From assembly GCF_001263395.1 (NCBI RefSeq), contig NZ_CP011786.1, positions 1,426,001 through 1,490,000 of the forward strand: DNA of 64,000 nt, given 5' to 3'. Positions 1-9,097 of the stretch are shown piece by piece (position 1 is the first letter of the stretch; each line of letters begins with the position of its first letter). The DNA is from Bifidobacterium actinocoloniiforme DSM 22766. GTDB taxonomy: Bacteria > Actinomycetota > Actinomycetes > Actinomycetales > Bifidobacteriaceae. Below the pieces are notes generated by a model, which did not search any database, had not been told where the DNA came from, and saw only the letters and a list, made by a program, of their open reading frames with translations. The translations under genes and the position numbers were made by a program.

Positions 1-18
1 TAACGGCCGATGACGACA
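1..18 (+). rRNA. 23S rRNA, 3' tail (partial)
   Basis: The first bases (TAACGGCCGATGAC) resemble the conserved 3' terminal helix strand of actinobacterial 23S rRNA. They lie about 185 bp upstream of a clear 5S rRNA, as expected for the 23S-5S spacer of an rRNA operon. The rest of the gene lies before the window. The exact 3' end cannot be set because the pairing 5' strand is not visible. Confidence 0.45.
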
Positions 19-203
19 CGATCACGCCCTTGCCGTGTGGTGGGGGTCGTGGCGTGGCGTGAGCTTGCCGTGACGGACGGCCTTCAACGGGTCAGGGTCC
101 GGCGCTTCAAGCGATCATGAGGAACACGCGTCCGCTAGCCGGTCCCCGAGCCAGCACCAAGCATCCCCGTCAACGCGGGGGTGGTTCATGGATTGTTGTT
201 TGT

Positions 204-323
204 TTTGCGGTGGTCATAGCCTGGGGGAGACGCCCGGTCCCATTCCGAACCCGGAAGCTAAGACCCAGCACGGCGATGGTACTGCACTCGGTAGGGTGTG
301 GGAGAGTAGCGCACCGCCGCAAC
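204..323 (+). rRNA. rrf: 5S ribosomal RNA
   Basis: This is the 5S component of the large ribosomal subunit. The terminal helix is visible as TTGCGGTGG near 205-213 pairing with CCGCCGCAA near 314-322. The conserved internal block CCCATTCCGAACCCGGAAG and the 3' loop E/helix region (GGGTGTGGGAGAGTAG) are intact. Its length of about 120 nt is normal. It is followed within 15 bases by a strong terminator, so it closes the rRNA operon. Ends are accurate to a few bases. Confidence 0.95.
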
Positions 324-336
324 ACAAACGTTCGAG

Positions 337-371
337 AGCCCCGGCAAGCACCACGCTTCCCGGGGCTTTTT
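337..371 (+). terminator. rRNA operon terminator
   Basis: An 8-bp perfect stem (AGCCCCGG with CCGGGGCT) closes a 15-nt loop and is followed by TTTTT. This is a textbook intrinsic terminator 14 bases after the 5S rRNA. Confidence 0.9.
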
Positions 372-780
372 GCATATCCAGCCGATGCCGATTCTTTCTT
401 CTCAATCAGTGGAATCCAGGTTGCGATCTTCATATAGCGCCGCCATAGGTGTACCTTCTCATGTGCTTCTAGGTTAGAACATTGTGCTGAAGCAGGGTAT
501 GTCAATGGTTGAGTTGATGCCCTTATAATTAGGCAATTGCGAATCGGACACTGACTCGCTTTTTTCTATTTTGGTTAGACTTCCCAGCCATGTGTGAAGC
601 CGGCACTTGTTAACAGTAAGTAACTGACCCGTATCAACGAATTCTATCATTAATGACACCAAGAAGAGTCTACCTGTAGGGTAAATCAGCATTAGCACTA
701 CATTTATTGTTTACAGCACAGTACTGAGCAAGTGTTAAACGAATCTGCAACTATAAGATGAAACGTTACCAAGATGGTAG
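372..780. other. AT-rich intergenic stretch
   Basis: There is no convincing gene here. Base composition falls clearly below the rest of the window (many A/T runs). Short open frames on either strand lack ribosome binding sites and family resemblance. The stretch is continuous with the AT-rich orphan gene that follows and looks like foreign or decaying DNA downstream of the rRNA operon. Confidence 0.6.
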
Positions 781-1248
781 TTAGCCATGTTTCTTGACTA
801 CCGATTCTCTGAAGGGGATTTTCGACTTTTCATCCTTGTGACGTTTTCTGGCATGGCGCGTATACGCATTGTTTAAGCCGCATGAAGAACTAAGAAATAC
901 GAGGGCAGCTTTCCTTTTGTACCGTTGCCATATCCAGTAGTTTATGTACAGATCTTCTTCGCTCCCTGCTCGGAGTAAACGCCAGGTCCTAACATGCTTG
1001 GCAAAATACTCATCTGTGTATTTGCCTTTTCTTACAAAGTCGTACAAGTAGCCGAGCGGAAAAATGATAATGAGAATGATAATGAGGAGACACAAAAAAA
1101 CAAGAACTCTGGCCAACCATTGATTTAACAAAGACTTCGCTTCCTCTGCTAAGACCGGGTTGATATGGACGGGAAAGTCGAATTCGGTGTCAGTTGACAA
1201 TGATACGGTTAAATTGTGGTAGGCAGATGTGATTGCCGTTATGCACAT
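781..1248 (-). CDS. Orphan single-pass membrane protein
   Basis: I do not recognise this 155-residue protein. Residues about 45-70 form one very hydrophobic membrane segment (LVFLCLLIIILIIIFPLGYL). A short N-terminal part precedes it, and a basic C-terminal half rich in Lys, Arg and aromatic residues follows, ending in a run of basic residues. The start is supported by AAAGGA placed 8 bases before ATG. Codon use is AT-rich and unlike the neighbouring genes, and the surrounding DNA shares this, which suggests horizontal acquisition. No partner gene is apparent, and it could be the last survivor of a mobile segment next to the rRNA operon. Whether it is expressed is uncertain. Confidence 0.5.
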   Translation of the reverse strand: MCITAITSAYHNLTVSLSTDTEFDFPVHINPVLAEEAKSLLNQWLARVLVFLCLLIIILIIIFPLGYLYDFVRKGKYTDEYFAKHVRTWRLLRAGSEEDLYINYWIWQRYKRKAALVFLSSSCGLNNAYTRHARKRHKDEKSKIPFRESVVKKHG

Positions 1249-1415
1249 GCAAAAATCCTTTCGGCAAAAATTGAAGTTCCACAGAATAGTACAAAATGTT
1301 GAAACTCACGCTCAAGAGGATCTGCCTGGCGTGTCTAGCACGAGAGTATTAAAAGCGGTTAGAAGAGTGTGGATTAGCTGGCAGGGCAGCGTTTAGGCGC
1401 ACAAAGGAGATAGGT

Positions 1416-2060
1416 ATGAACATCATAGTCGTAGGAGCCAGCGGTCGGGTTGGTCGGGCGTGTGTGCGGCGGCTGGAGGCGCAAGGGCGGCACGTTATCG
1501 CCTGCGCCAGGCATTTGGACGGCATAGAGGCCAGTGAACTGGTGACGCCGGTCGCGTTTGATATGGCCGCGCCGCTGAATGCCATGATCACGGTATTTAA
1601 GGACGCACAGGCCGATGCCATCATCTTTACGGCTGGATCGCGCGGGGCGGACGTCATTCATGTGGACGCTCTGGGGGCTATCAAGACGATGGAAGCGGCC
1701 AAGGGGGCCGGCATCAAGCGCTATGTGCTGCTGGGGGCGCTGTTTGCGGCGGAACTGGAGCGTTGGGACGAGCCTGAGGTCAAGCGGGCCATCGACCAGC
1801 TGCCGGACTATTACCCGGCCAAGTACTTTGCGGACGACCATCTGATGCACTCCGGGCTGGACTACACGATTGTGGAGCCGGGGGCGCTGGTGGAAGAGGC
1901 CAGGACGGGCGCGGTCAACGTGGATGGGCGGCAGACCGGGCCCATAGCCATCGAGGATGTGGCGGCCATGCTGGTGGACAGTCTGGGGCAGCTGGGCAGC
2001 GTGGGGCGGGTGTACCAGATCATCCAGGGGGACACGCCTATCGCGCAGGCCCTGCAGTAA
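1416..2060 (+). CDS. Atypical SDR, NAD(P)-binding protein
   Basis: This 214-residue protein has an N-terminal Rossmann fold with the glycine motif GASGRVG at residues 7-13. The body is typical of the atypical short-chain dehydrogenase group often annotated NAD(P)H-binding or NmrA-like (YwnB/YhfK type). The central KYFADDHLMHSGLDYTIVEPG segment matches the family pattern in which a conserved Lys and a TIVxPG strand shape the cofactor and substrate pocket. It is cytosolic, with no signal peptide. AAAGGAGA stands just ahead of the ATG. It appears monocistronic, with a hairpin 140 bp downstream. The substrate cannot be predicted; family members act as oxidoreductases or redox-sensing binding proteins. 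Confidence 0.85.
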   Translation: MNIIVVGASGRVGRACVRRLEAQGRHVIACARHLDGIEASELVTPVAFDMAAPLNAMITVFKDAQADAIIFTAGSRGADVIHVDALGAIKTMEAAKGAGIKRYVLLGALFAAELERWDEPEVKRAIDQLPDYYPAKYFADDHLMHSGLDYTIVEPGALVEEARTGAVNVDGRQTGPIAIEDVAAMLVDSLGQLGSVGRVYQIIQGDTPIAQALQ

Positions 2061-2202
2061 GGACGCGGCTGGGGCTGGGTGCGGCTCCGCCGTTTCGACG
2101 CGCTGGTGTGGTGAGCGTAACTCGGTGGGCTGTCGGCCCGAGGCGGGTATATATATACCGACGGGCGCGCTACCGATTGGCGGTATGTGTGGCGGATAAG
2201 GG

Positions 2203-2242
2203 GAGAGGGCCAGCGGACACGGATGTGCCTGCTGGCCCTCTC
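2203..2242. terminator. Bidirectional hairpin terminator
   Basis: A perfect 12-bp stem (GAGAGGGCCAGC with GCTGGCCCTCTC) closes a 16-nt loop between two convergent genes. There is no long T tract, so it is inferred as a shared terminator from position and stem strength. Confidence 0.7.
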
Positions 2243-2266
2243 GCTATGACGGGCGGGTGCTTACCT

Positions 2267-5200
2267 TCAGCGGACCGCGGTGAGCTGGCCTTCGCTCAGG
2301 GTCAGTAGCTGGCTGGCGTGGGCCAGAACTGACGGGCGGTGGGAGACGATCAGATAGGTCTTGCCTGCTTTACTGGACAAGAGCGCTTCGATGACCCTTC
2401 CCTCCAGCAGGGCGTCCATGTTCGAGGTCGGCTCATCCATCGCTACGAACGGGGCTTGGCTGAGAAAAGCGCGTGCCAGAGCGACCCGTTGCTTCTGCCC
2501 CTCTGACAGCTCGGCCCCGTTGCGCGCCAGGATGTGGTCCAGGCCGTTGGGAAGCTGGTCGATGACATCGTCCAGACAGGCCTGGCGAGCAGCATCCGCA
2601 ATCTGCTCGCGGCTGGCATCTGAACGCGCTATGGCGATGTTGTCCGCCATGGACACGGAGAAGATGAAGGTCTCCTGGCTGGCCAAGGTCTCCAGGCCGC
2701 GCAGGCTGGAGGTGCGCACGTCCTCGATTGGGCGATCGCACACCTCCAGACGACCGCCGGTGCGCTCACGGAAGCGCATGAGCAGGTCTATCAGGGTGGA
2801 CTTGCCGGAGCCGTTCGCCCCTTGGATGCCCACGATTGATCCAGGCTGGATGCTCAGGTTGACGCCGTCCAAGACCGGCTTGGAGCCGGAACCTGAAGCA
2901 TAGGAGAACGACAGGTTGTTGGCTTGGATACCGGAGAAGCGCTCAACCTCGGTTCCATCTTCATTCTCAACGACTGCAGGCCGCTCGTCCAACAGGGAGA
3001 AGACACGGCGGGCGGCGGCGAGTGTGGGCTGCAAGCCAGAGCCCAGGTTCGAGATCGCGGCTACAGGGGCGAAGGAGGAGACGAAACCGATGAAAGAGAC
3101 AATAGCGCCTATGAAACCGATGTGGCCGGTGAGAACCAGAATCCAAGCCAGGCAAGCGACACCGGAGAAGGCGATCAGGCAGGCCGTCATCGTGAAAATC
3201 TTATTCCAGCCGGTGTTGAACTGGGTGTCGCTTCGGGCCTGGAGCATGGTGTCTGTGGCTTCAGCAAGCCTTTGACGTGTCCGAGCCGCTGCCCCGAGGC
3301 CGAAGAGCTCCCGGCGTCCGTCGAGCGTCTCCAAAAGCATGGAATGGAGGTCTCCTTCGGCGTTGCGCTCAATCAGGGCCGAGCGGAAGGCGGTGCGGGC
3401 GGTCATCAGCGGGAGAGCGAGGCCGATGATCAGGTAGCAAAGCAGGGCGGCCAGGGCTATCTGCGGCGACAGGCAAGCCAGGACGATGACGTTGACCACG
3501 GAGGTGATGATGGCGATGGCGACAGGGGATAGGGTGTGCGCGTAGAAAATCTCCAGGAGCTCGATGTCGTCGGTGATCAGGCTGACCAAATCGCCGCGGC
3601 CACGCTCCTTGAGCTTAGTCGGGGCCAGGGCGCGCATGGCGTCGAAGACCCTGCCGCGAAGGTCGCGCAAGGCGCTGAAGGCCATCTGATGGTTATAGAG
3701 CTGCTCACCGTAAGCCAGGGGGCCTCGCAGCAGGGCAAGGACAATCGCTGTGACCGCCAGTATCTGCCAGTGGCCGATCAGGGATTTGCCCCCGATGAAG
3801 AAGCCGATGATGGCCGCGCTTGCGCACATGATGGCCCATACAGCGCACAAGTGTCTCAAGGTCCCGCAGATGATGGCCCTGAGCTCAATCGGGAGGAGGG
3901 GCCGCATGAGCTTGGTCATGCGTCGCATCGTCCCGATTGCACCCTGGGATCGATCACCGGCGTGGGAAGCCCGCTTGGACTGACCCGTATGGCCGGCGGT
4001 TTCGGCGTAAGCGGCAGCGTGGCCATCAGGGTTACTGGGATTGCCGTCCATGCTGGTGCTGGCGGCGCTTAAACGGCTGTCAGTTGGAGCCTGACCGGCT
4101 GGCGCGCCCTGCGAGGCGAGTTCCGGCACCTGAAGGCTCAGATTGTAGGATGACAGGGGGTTGGCCACCGCTCGCGATTCCTCTTCGGTCAACCCTTCGA
4201 GGCGGTTCTGCTCCTTCCACTGGTCGGCGAACAGGCCGTTCTGGATGGTGAGCTCATAGAAATCGCCGGACTGCGCGATTCGGCCTTCATCCAGCATCAG
4301 GATGCGGTCCGCCTGGCGCACACCCGCCAGACGGTGGGTGATTGTGATGACCAGGTGGTCGCGTCCCAGCTCGTCCATCAGGCTTGCCAAGGCTTCGTCA
4401 TGATCGCGGTCGACAGCGCTGGTCGCTTCGTCGAAAATGTAAATCGGGGTACGGCGCAGGAGGGCTCGGGCAATAGCCAGACGCTGCCGCTGTCCGCCGG
4501 ATAGGTTGGCACCCGCCTGTTCGACTGGCGCATCCAAACCACTGCGAGCGGTTGCTAAATCCGCGAGATCGGCCCGCTTGAGCGCATCGGTCAGCTGCTC
4601 GTCCGTGTAGCCGCTGGCAGCCGGATCCAGATTGGTGCGGATTGTGCCACTGAAAAGGTGGTCGTTGCCGGCGGCCATGGTTTCCAGGGCGATAAGGCGG
4701 TCCTGAGGCAGGCTGGACAGTTCCTCGCCGTCGATGGTGATGGAACCCTCGTAACCTGTCAGACGGCCTGAGAGCAGGCCAGCCAGGGTGCTCTTGCCGG
4801 AACCGGAGGCGCCAGCCAGACCGAAATGACCATGGGCAGGCAGGTCGAAGGACAGGTCGTGCAGGGCTTTGAACCCATCTGGATATGCGTAGGAGAGGCC
4901 TTTCACACATATGCCGCTGGTTAGTTGAACTGGAACCGTGGCCTTATCACTGGCCTGGGTGTCTGCGGACTTGGCGTCCTCGGCCGTGGCATCCTTGGCT
5001 CGGTTCGGAGCGCCCGCCCGGAGCGCCCGAGCAGCCGCGATGGCCTTGCCCTGCCGCATCGCAACGGTGGCGGAGTGAGTCAAGTACACCAGCTGCCGTT
5101 CCGGAGTGAAAAGGCGGACGCCGACAGCCGCGACAGCAATCGAGCATATGAGGCCCGTCGGGCTGGAGCGCTCCATGAACGCGGCCGTGAGGCTGGCCAA

Positions 5201-6004
5201 GATGACCGCCAGGCAGATGACCGCATCGGAGCTGACCAGACTGCGCAGCTGCCCTGCCAGGAGCTGCATGGTGGCCTTGCGGAAGCCTTCGGAGTCCTCG
5301 CTCAAACGTTTGGCCTCGTCGCCGTCCGTCGCGAAGACCTTCAAAGTCCCCAGACCGCGCAGAGCTTCCTCAAAGCGCACTCCAACGCGCTCGTAACGTT
5401 TGAGGTGGGTCACTTGGGCAGCGATGTTCTTCTGTCGGGCCATGCTTGCCGCGAAGGGCATCACCGCCATGCCTGCAATCACAATCAGGCCGGCTGCCCA
5501 GTTGATCGGCAGGAGAACCAGGGCGGCAACCAGGATCATCAAGCCGGATTGAATCAAGGTGGGCAGGAAGCTGGTGAAATACGAGCTTACCGACCTGACG
5601 CCCTCGGTGGAGAGCGCCGCCATGCTCTGGCTGGGCGGCGTGCGTAGTTCCTTGCCGGCTTGGTCTCGTTCCGTGGTCTCCGGGTTGAACAAGGAGAGGT
5701 AGAGGTCGGAGGAAAGCGCGGCGTTCATGCCGTCGCCCAGCTTAATCGAGCTCTGGTTAGCGATTATGGCGCACAGGCACTTGACCGCGGCCAGGACCAT
5801 CAGCCAAATGATGGCGGCGAGGGGGTCGGAGATGAACGAGGCGGTCCAGGCCGGAGCAACCAGGCCGAAGAGCCGTCCGAGGGCGAAAATGGCAAGTGGC
5901 AGCATCAGGGTCTCAGCCAGGGCCCCGATAGTCTGGAGCCCGCCGATGATGGTGGATCGACGCAAGTCAGCGCCGGGAAGATTCAAGAGTTCTTTACTGA
6001 TCAT
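2267..6004 (-). CDS. Fused two-module ABC exporter, CydDC-like
   Basis: This 1245-residue protein contains two complete ABC exporter halves in one chain. The first half has a six-helix-type membrane domain followed by an ATPase with Walker A GASGSGKST (about residue 397), signature LSGGQ (about 500) and Walker B YIFDEAT. A Ser/Ala/Gly-rich linker (about 600-690) joins a second membrane domain and a second ATPase with Walker A GANGSGKST (about 1060), signature LSEGQ (about 1165) and Walker B VAMDEPT. This layout fits the CydC/CydD thiol (glutathione/cysteine) exporters needed for cytochrome bd assembly, here fused. No cydAB lies in the window, so a drug or peptide exporter remains possible. 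The ATG at 6004 lacks a strong ribosome binding site. Confidence 0.8.
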   Translation of the reverse strand: MISKELLNLPGADLRRSTIIGGLQTIGALAETLMLPLAIFALGRLFGLVAPAWTASFISDPLAAIIWLMVLAAVKCLCAIIANQSSIKLGDGMNAALSSDLYLSLFNPETTERDQAGKELRTPPSQSMAALSTEGVRSVSSYFTSFLPTLIQSGLMILVAALVLLPINWAAGLIVIAGMAVMPFAASMARQKNIAAQVTHLKRYERVGVRFEEALRGLGTLKVFATDGDEAKRLSEDSEGFRKATMQLLAGQLRSLVSSDAVICLAVILASLTAAFMERSSPTGLICSIAVAAVGVRLFTPERQLVYLTHSATVAMRQGKAIAAARALRAGAPNRAKDATAEDAKSADTQASDKATVPVQLTSGICVKGLSYAYPDGFKALHDLSFDLPAHGHFGLAGASGSGKSTLAGLLSGRLTGYEGSITIDGEELSSLPQDRLIALETMAAGNDHLFSGTIRTNLDPAASGYTDEQLTDALKRADLADLATARSGLDAPVEQAGANLSGGQRQRLAIARALLRRTPIYIFDEATSAVDRDHDEALASLMDELGRDHLVITITHRLAGVRQADRILMLDEGRIAQSGDFYELTIQNGLFADQWKEQNRLEGLTEEESRAVANPLSSYNLSLQVPELASQGAPAGQAPTDSRLSAASTSMDGNPSNPDGHAAAYAETAGHTGQSKRASHAGDRSQGAIGTMRRMTKLMRPLLPIELRAIICGTLRHLCAVWAIMCASAAIIGFFIGGKSLIGHWQILAVTAIVLALLRGPLAYGEQLYNHQMAFSALRDLRGRVFDAMRALAPTKLKERGRGDLVSLITDDIELLEIFYAHTLSPVAIAIITSVVNVIVLACLSPQIALAALLCYLIIGLALPLMTARTAFRSALIERNAEGDLHSMLLETLDGRRELFGLGAAARTRQRLAEATDTMLQARSDTQFNTGWNKIFTMTACLIAFSGVACLAWILVLTGHIGFIGAIVSFIGFVSSFAPVAAISNLGSGLQPTLAAARRVFSLLDERPAVVENEDGTEVERFSGIQANNLSFSYASGSGSKPVLDGVNLSIQPGSIVGIQGANGSGKSTLIDLLMRFRERTGGRLEVCDRPIEDVRTSSLRGLETLASQETFIFSVSMADNIAIARSDASREQIADAARQACLDDVIDQLPNGLDHILARNGAELSEGQKQRVALARAFLSQAPFVAMDEPTSNMDALLEGRVIEALLSSKAGKTYLIVSHRPSVLAHASQLLTLSEGQLTAVR

Positions 6005-6194
6005 GTCTCATACCCTAGTCGTAGGAGAATCGAAGTGACTGCTTGCGACCCTAGCAAAATAGCGGCCTATGGACAAGATAAGAGTAAGAATCACGCTGAT
6101 GGGGCGCGCTCGCGACCCTCTGCGGGGTCTGGAGCGCGTCATGGGCGGCACGGTCAAAGCGGTTGCCGGGCTTCGGGACCTCGTCGGGGCTGCA

Positions 6195-6338
6195 TCAGGA
6201 TAGGCCGTCGGCGCTGGCGGGGTTGTGCCGGATGCAGTCCTCGCGCATGAAGCGATCGAGGTCGTTGAAGTCCTAGTTGTCGAAAACCTGCTGGCGGAAC
6301 CCGCTGGCCGCGGCCTTATCGATTGCACGATGCGGTGC
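6195..6338 (-). pseudogene. Decayed SnoaL-like (NTF2 fold) gene remnant
   Basis: Reading the minus strand from 6338 gives a stretch ending in QQVFDN, an in-frame TAG, then DFNDLDRFMREDCIRHNPA before another stop (TGA ending at 6195). This matches the N-terminal pattern of SnoaL-like polyketide-cyclase/NTF2 proteins (EVFNN-D-DALDRF-ED-YIQHNP). The rest of a normal domain of about 120 residues is missing and the reading is broken, so I call it a pseudogene. Call made by eye; it needs a translated search. Confidence 0.5.
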
Positions 6339-6438
6339 TCACGTCACGCTCTTTCCACGCTGGCTGTGCGCAGTAGGCTAGTGCCCGCATCCCACGGCCT
6401 GCTGGTGCCGTTCTTAAGCCAGTCCGGCCAGCCGGCGC

Positions 6439-7410
6439 TCAGCCCTCGGCAAGGGATTTGTCTAGGGACGCGGCGTAGCGGCGCTCGTCGTTCATGGTGG
6501 CGAAGTTGAGACCGATAAGGATGCCGCCGCCGACGAAATTGCCGAGCATGGCGACCGCTACCACACCGATGGCCTGCCAGGCGTTGACCGCGCCGTAGGT
6601 GCCTAAAATCAGGAAGAGGGCGGAGTCGGCGACCGAGTGTTCGAAGCCGCAGAAGGCGAAGACGAAGACCGCCACCACCATGATCGTGCACTTGGTGAAA
6701 TCATTGGTGAGTTTGCCGTTATAGACCATGAGCATGGCGATGTTGATGCAGAAATTGCACAGGATGCCGCGCACAAAAAGGTCCGCGACCCCCTGCCAGC
6801 CGCCCGTGATGTAGCCGGTCTTGGTGGCTGACGCCGCTAGCATTTGCGCCATTGTCGGGCCGGAGATGATCGTCGAGCAGCGCAGGATGAGCGCGATGAG
6901 CAGGGCGCCAGCCAGGTTGCCCAGCAGGCACAGGCCCAGGATGCGTAAGGAGTGCAGCCAGCCTAGGCGCTTGTGGTAGACGCCGATCGTGACGACCATC
7001 ATGTTCGAGGTGAGCAGCTCCGAGTTGGTGTAGTAAATCAGCACCAGGGCCCAGCCGAAGGTGAGCGCGGCTAGGACGCGGCCCGCCAGCTTGAGTCCGG
7101 GGTTGGCGGGATAGGCGGAGAACTGGCCGATGATGTAGAAGAAGGCGGTGAAGAAGATGCCGACGAACAGGCCGGCCATGACCGCCCGCTGCAAGTACTT
7201 GCTGGTCATCCGGCCGGTCATCGTGTCCTTGCTGTCCGCGACGTCCAGCACGGTGGAGATGAAGGTGCGCCCGGGGAAGAGGGGCTGGGGGGCCGCCTGG
7301 TCCGCATCTGTGGATGTTGCGCCTGGGGTTCTGCCGGGGGTCGCACCCGGCTTGGAAGGGTCCGACGGCTCGCCTTCATTGATGCTTTGATACAGTTCTT
7401 CGCTCACCAT
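6439..7410 (-). CDS. Formate/nitrite-type channel (FNT family, FocA-like)
   Basis: This is a polytopic FNT channel that moves small monovalent acids such as formate or nitrite across the membrane. An N-terminal hydrophilic arm rich in Pro, Gly and Thr precedes six membrane segments. Family signatures are present: RGILCNFCINIAMLM (the CN motif of helix 5a) and GFEHSVADSALF. In a fermenting bifidobacterium the likely substrate is formate made by pyruvate formate-lyase, which is an inference. The start at 7410 (MVSEELYQ) is chosen because the 21 codons upstream in the same frame look non-coding; 7473 is the longest alternative. No strong ribosome binding site is seen at either, so translation may be leaderless or weak. 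Confidence 0.88.
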   Translation of the reverse strand: MVSEELYQSINEGEPSDPSKPGATPGRTPGATSTDADQAAPQPLFPGRTFISTVLDVADSKDTMTGRMTSKYLQRAVMAGLFVGIFFTAFFYIIGQFSAYPANPGLKLAGRVLAALTFGWALVLIYYTNSELLTSNMMVVTIGVYHKRLGWLHSLRILGLCLLGNLAGALLIALILRCSTIISGPTMAQMLAASATKTGYITGGWQGVADLFVRGILCNFCINIAMLMVYNGKLTNDFTKCTIMVVAVFVFAFCGFEHSVADSALFLILGTYGAVNAWQAIGVVAVAMLGNFVGGGILIGLNFATMNDERRYAASLDKSLAEG

Positions 7411-7610
7411 CCAATTATGGCATCGCGAAGACGCCGGACGGCGGGAAGAGCGGGCTGATGTGCGCGAAGTCACGTTTATTTGTGCGCGCTCGCGCTCGCT
7501 GGCTATTAGTGGGCTGGCCGACTAGCAGGTTGCCGGTGCTCGGCAAGGGGTCGCCGGATGAGCCTGGCTCGCCCGCCCACCATGCGTCGCAGCCGTCCCT
7601 ACCGCTTCGA

Positions 7611-7892
7611 TTATCGGGCTTCGTTCTTGTGCGAAGGCTCAGGGATGAGCGTATCCAGGTCGATAGAGAGGGCTTCGGCCAGGCTCAGCAGGTTGCGCAA
7701 GCTGGGGTTGCTGGGCTGCCCGCTGCGGTTGGCCCCGGATTCCAGCCGTTGGCACTGTGAGCGACTCAGACCAGCCGCTGCAGCAAGCTCCTCCTGGCTG
7801 AGCCCGCGCTCGGCGCGCAAGCGGCGAAGGTTCCGTCCAAAGTCCAGTGCATACGCCGCCCATTCCTCATCAGTGAATAGCTGTCGTGGCAT
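7611..7892 (-). CDS. Small XRE-family DNA-binding regulator
   Basis: This 93-residue protein is almost entirely one helix-turn-helix domain of the Cro/C1 (XRE) type. The motif runs from about residue 19 (NLRRLRAERGLSQEELAAAAGLS) with the recognition helix RSQCQRLESG. It ends with a short tail and has no effector domain. GGTGGAGG precedes the ATG. It is flanked by the FNT channel gene and two tRNA genes and has no obvious toxin partner, so its target is unknown. Self-regulation is usual for such proteins but no operator is evident. Confidence 0.85.
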   Translation of the reverse strand: MPRQLFTDEEWAAYALDFGRNLRRLRAERGLSQEELAAAAGLSRSQCQRLESGANRSGQPSNPSLRNLLSLAEALSIDLDTLIPEPSHKNEAR

Positions 7893-8085
7893 ACCTCCAC
7901 CCTACCCCAACAGTCGACGAGTTTATTGGATGCCGGGGGCTTCTCAAGATGGGATTGGCACACGATTGGACAAATCGAAAGTCAGTGATGGCGGTCATTA
8001 GACAGAAGTCACAGCCTGGGAAACAGATATACATCGGTGAACAGCCATCTACGGCTCAAGGATAGCCCTGGACGATTCCCGAAAG

Positions 8086-8158
8086 TGGAGCTGAGGAGAC
8101 TCGAACTCCTGACCCTCTGCTTGCAAAGCAGATGCGCTACCAGCTGCGCCACAGCCCC
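8086..8158 (-). tRNA. tRNA-Ala (TGC)
   Basis: The minus strand folds as a full cloverleaf: acceptor GGGGCTG with CAGCTCC, anticodon stem TCTGC/GCAGA around the loop TTTGCAA (anticodon TGC), and T-arm loop TTCGAGT. CCA is not encoded. It lies 46 bp downstream of tRNA-Ile on the same strand. The pair is outside an rRNA operon. Confidence 0.95.
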
Positions 8159-8204
8159 AAAATATGTGGATTTAACTATCGCGGCCCATTAAGAATCCGC
8201 TGCG

Positions 8205-8278
8205 TGGGCCTGGGAGGACTTGAACCTCCGACCTCATCCTTATCAGGGATGCGCTCTAACCAGCTGAGCTACAGGCCC
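8205..8278 (-). tRNA. tRNA-Ile (GAT)
   Basis: A full cloverleaf is seen on the minus strand: acceptor GGGCCTG with CAGGCCC, anticodon stem CATCC/GGATG around CTGATAA (anticodon GAT), and T-loop TTCAAGT. CCA is not encoded. It is probably co-transcribed with the adjacent tRNA-Ala. Confidence 0.95.
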
Positions 8279-8403
8279 AAACCGTGTGGTAAGCAATCAC
8301 ACAAGCAGACAGATTATCATATGGACGCAGAAAGTCAATTTGCCTCGGCGATGCGAGTGTTTCGTGGATTGGCGAAATCAGCGGGTCGGGGGAGAATAGG
8401 GCC

Positions 8404-9084
8404 ATGCCTCTTACTCCTGATCAAAGTCGGCCCAGGCGAGGGGGCCGTGGCGAGTTCTCCCGCCGGTGGATCGATGTGGACGGCCAGCGGGCGCTGCTGA
8501 TTCGCAAGCGAGTGAAGAACGTCTACTTGCGCGTTAAACCGCCGGAGGGGCGGATTGAAGTGACCGCGCCGGCCCGCCTGCCTGAGGCTGAAATCCGACG
8601 GTTCGTTAGTTCCCGGATGGCTTGGGTGGAAGGGGCGCGCGAGCGGATCGCGCGTTCGCGGCGGGCGCTTGGTGGCGGTTCGGGTGCCGTGGCCAGCCGT
8701 GCTGAAGGTTCGGAAAGGGAGAGGCCTGCCGCCCGGGGTGAGCATGACGAGCAGGAGCGGCTGCGGCAGGCGCGCGGGATCCTGTCCGGCCAGTTGCCCG
8801 GTCTGCTGGACAGGTGGGTGCCCGTGGTGGGTCGGGGGCCCACGTCGATCACCCTGCGGAGAATGACGACTCGCTGGGGCTCATGTACGCCGGCTAGCGG
8901 GCGGATTCGGCTGAATCTGGAACTCGCATGGCTGGAGCCCCGGTTTCTGGAGTATGTCCTGGTCCATGAGCTGACACACCTGCGGGCATCGGGGCATGGG
9001 GCTCGGTTCCAAGGGCTGATGGACTCCTACTTGCCTGGATGGCGGGAGGTGCGGCGGGAGCTCAACCGGTATGTCATCGTCTGA
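8404..9084 (+). CDS. YgjP/SprT-like zinc metallopeptidase (DUF45)
   Basis: This 226-residue protein is of the YgjP-like (DUF45, M48-related) family. The N-terminal part (RKRVKNVYLRVKPPEGRIEVTAP) is the usual beta-rich segment. The conserved TTRWGSC motif follows, and then the zinc site VHELTHLRASGHGARF supplies two His and the catalytic Glu (HExxH), with a further His in the GHG segment. An extra Gly/Arg/Glu-rich insert (about residues 85-125) separates the two parts. It has no signal peptide, so it should be cytosolic. The start is the ATG after GGGAGAATAGGG. The physiological substrate of this family is poorly defined. Confidence 0.88.
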   Translation: MPLTPDQSRPRRGGRGEFSRRWIDVDGQRALLIRKRVKNVYLRVKPPEGRIEVTAPARLPEAEIRRFVSSRMAWVEGARERIARSRRALGGGSGAVASRAEGSERERPAARGEHDEQERLRQARGILSGQLPGLLDRWVPVVGRGPTSITLRRMTTRWGSCTPASGRIRLNLELAWLEPRFLEYVLVHELTHLRASGHGARFQGLMDSYLPGWREVRRELNRYVIV

Positions 9085-9097
9085 GACGGCCGCAGGC

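Noticed and set aside
6008-6328. Minus-strand frame of 106 codons after the ABC exporter
   Set aside because: It lies in a different frame from the SnoaL-like remnant and shows only low-complexity Ser/Arg/Thr sequence.
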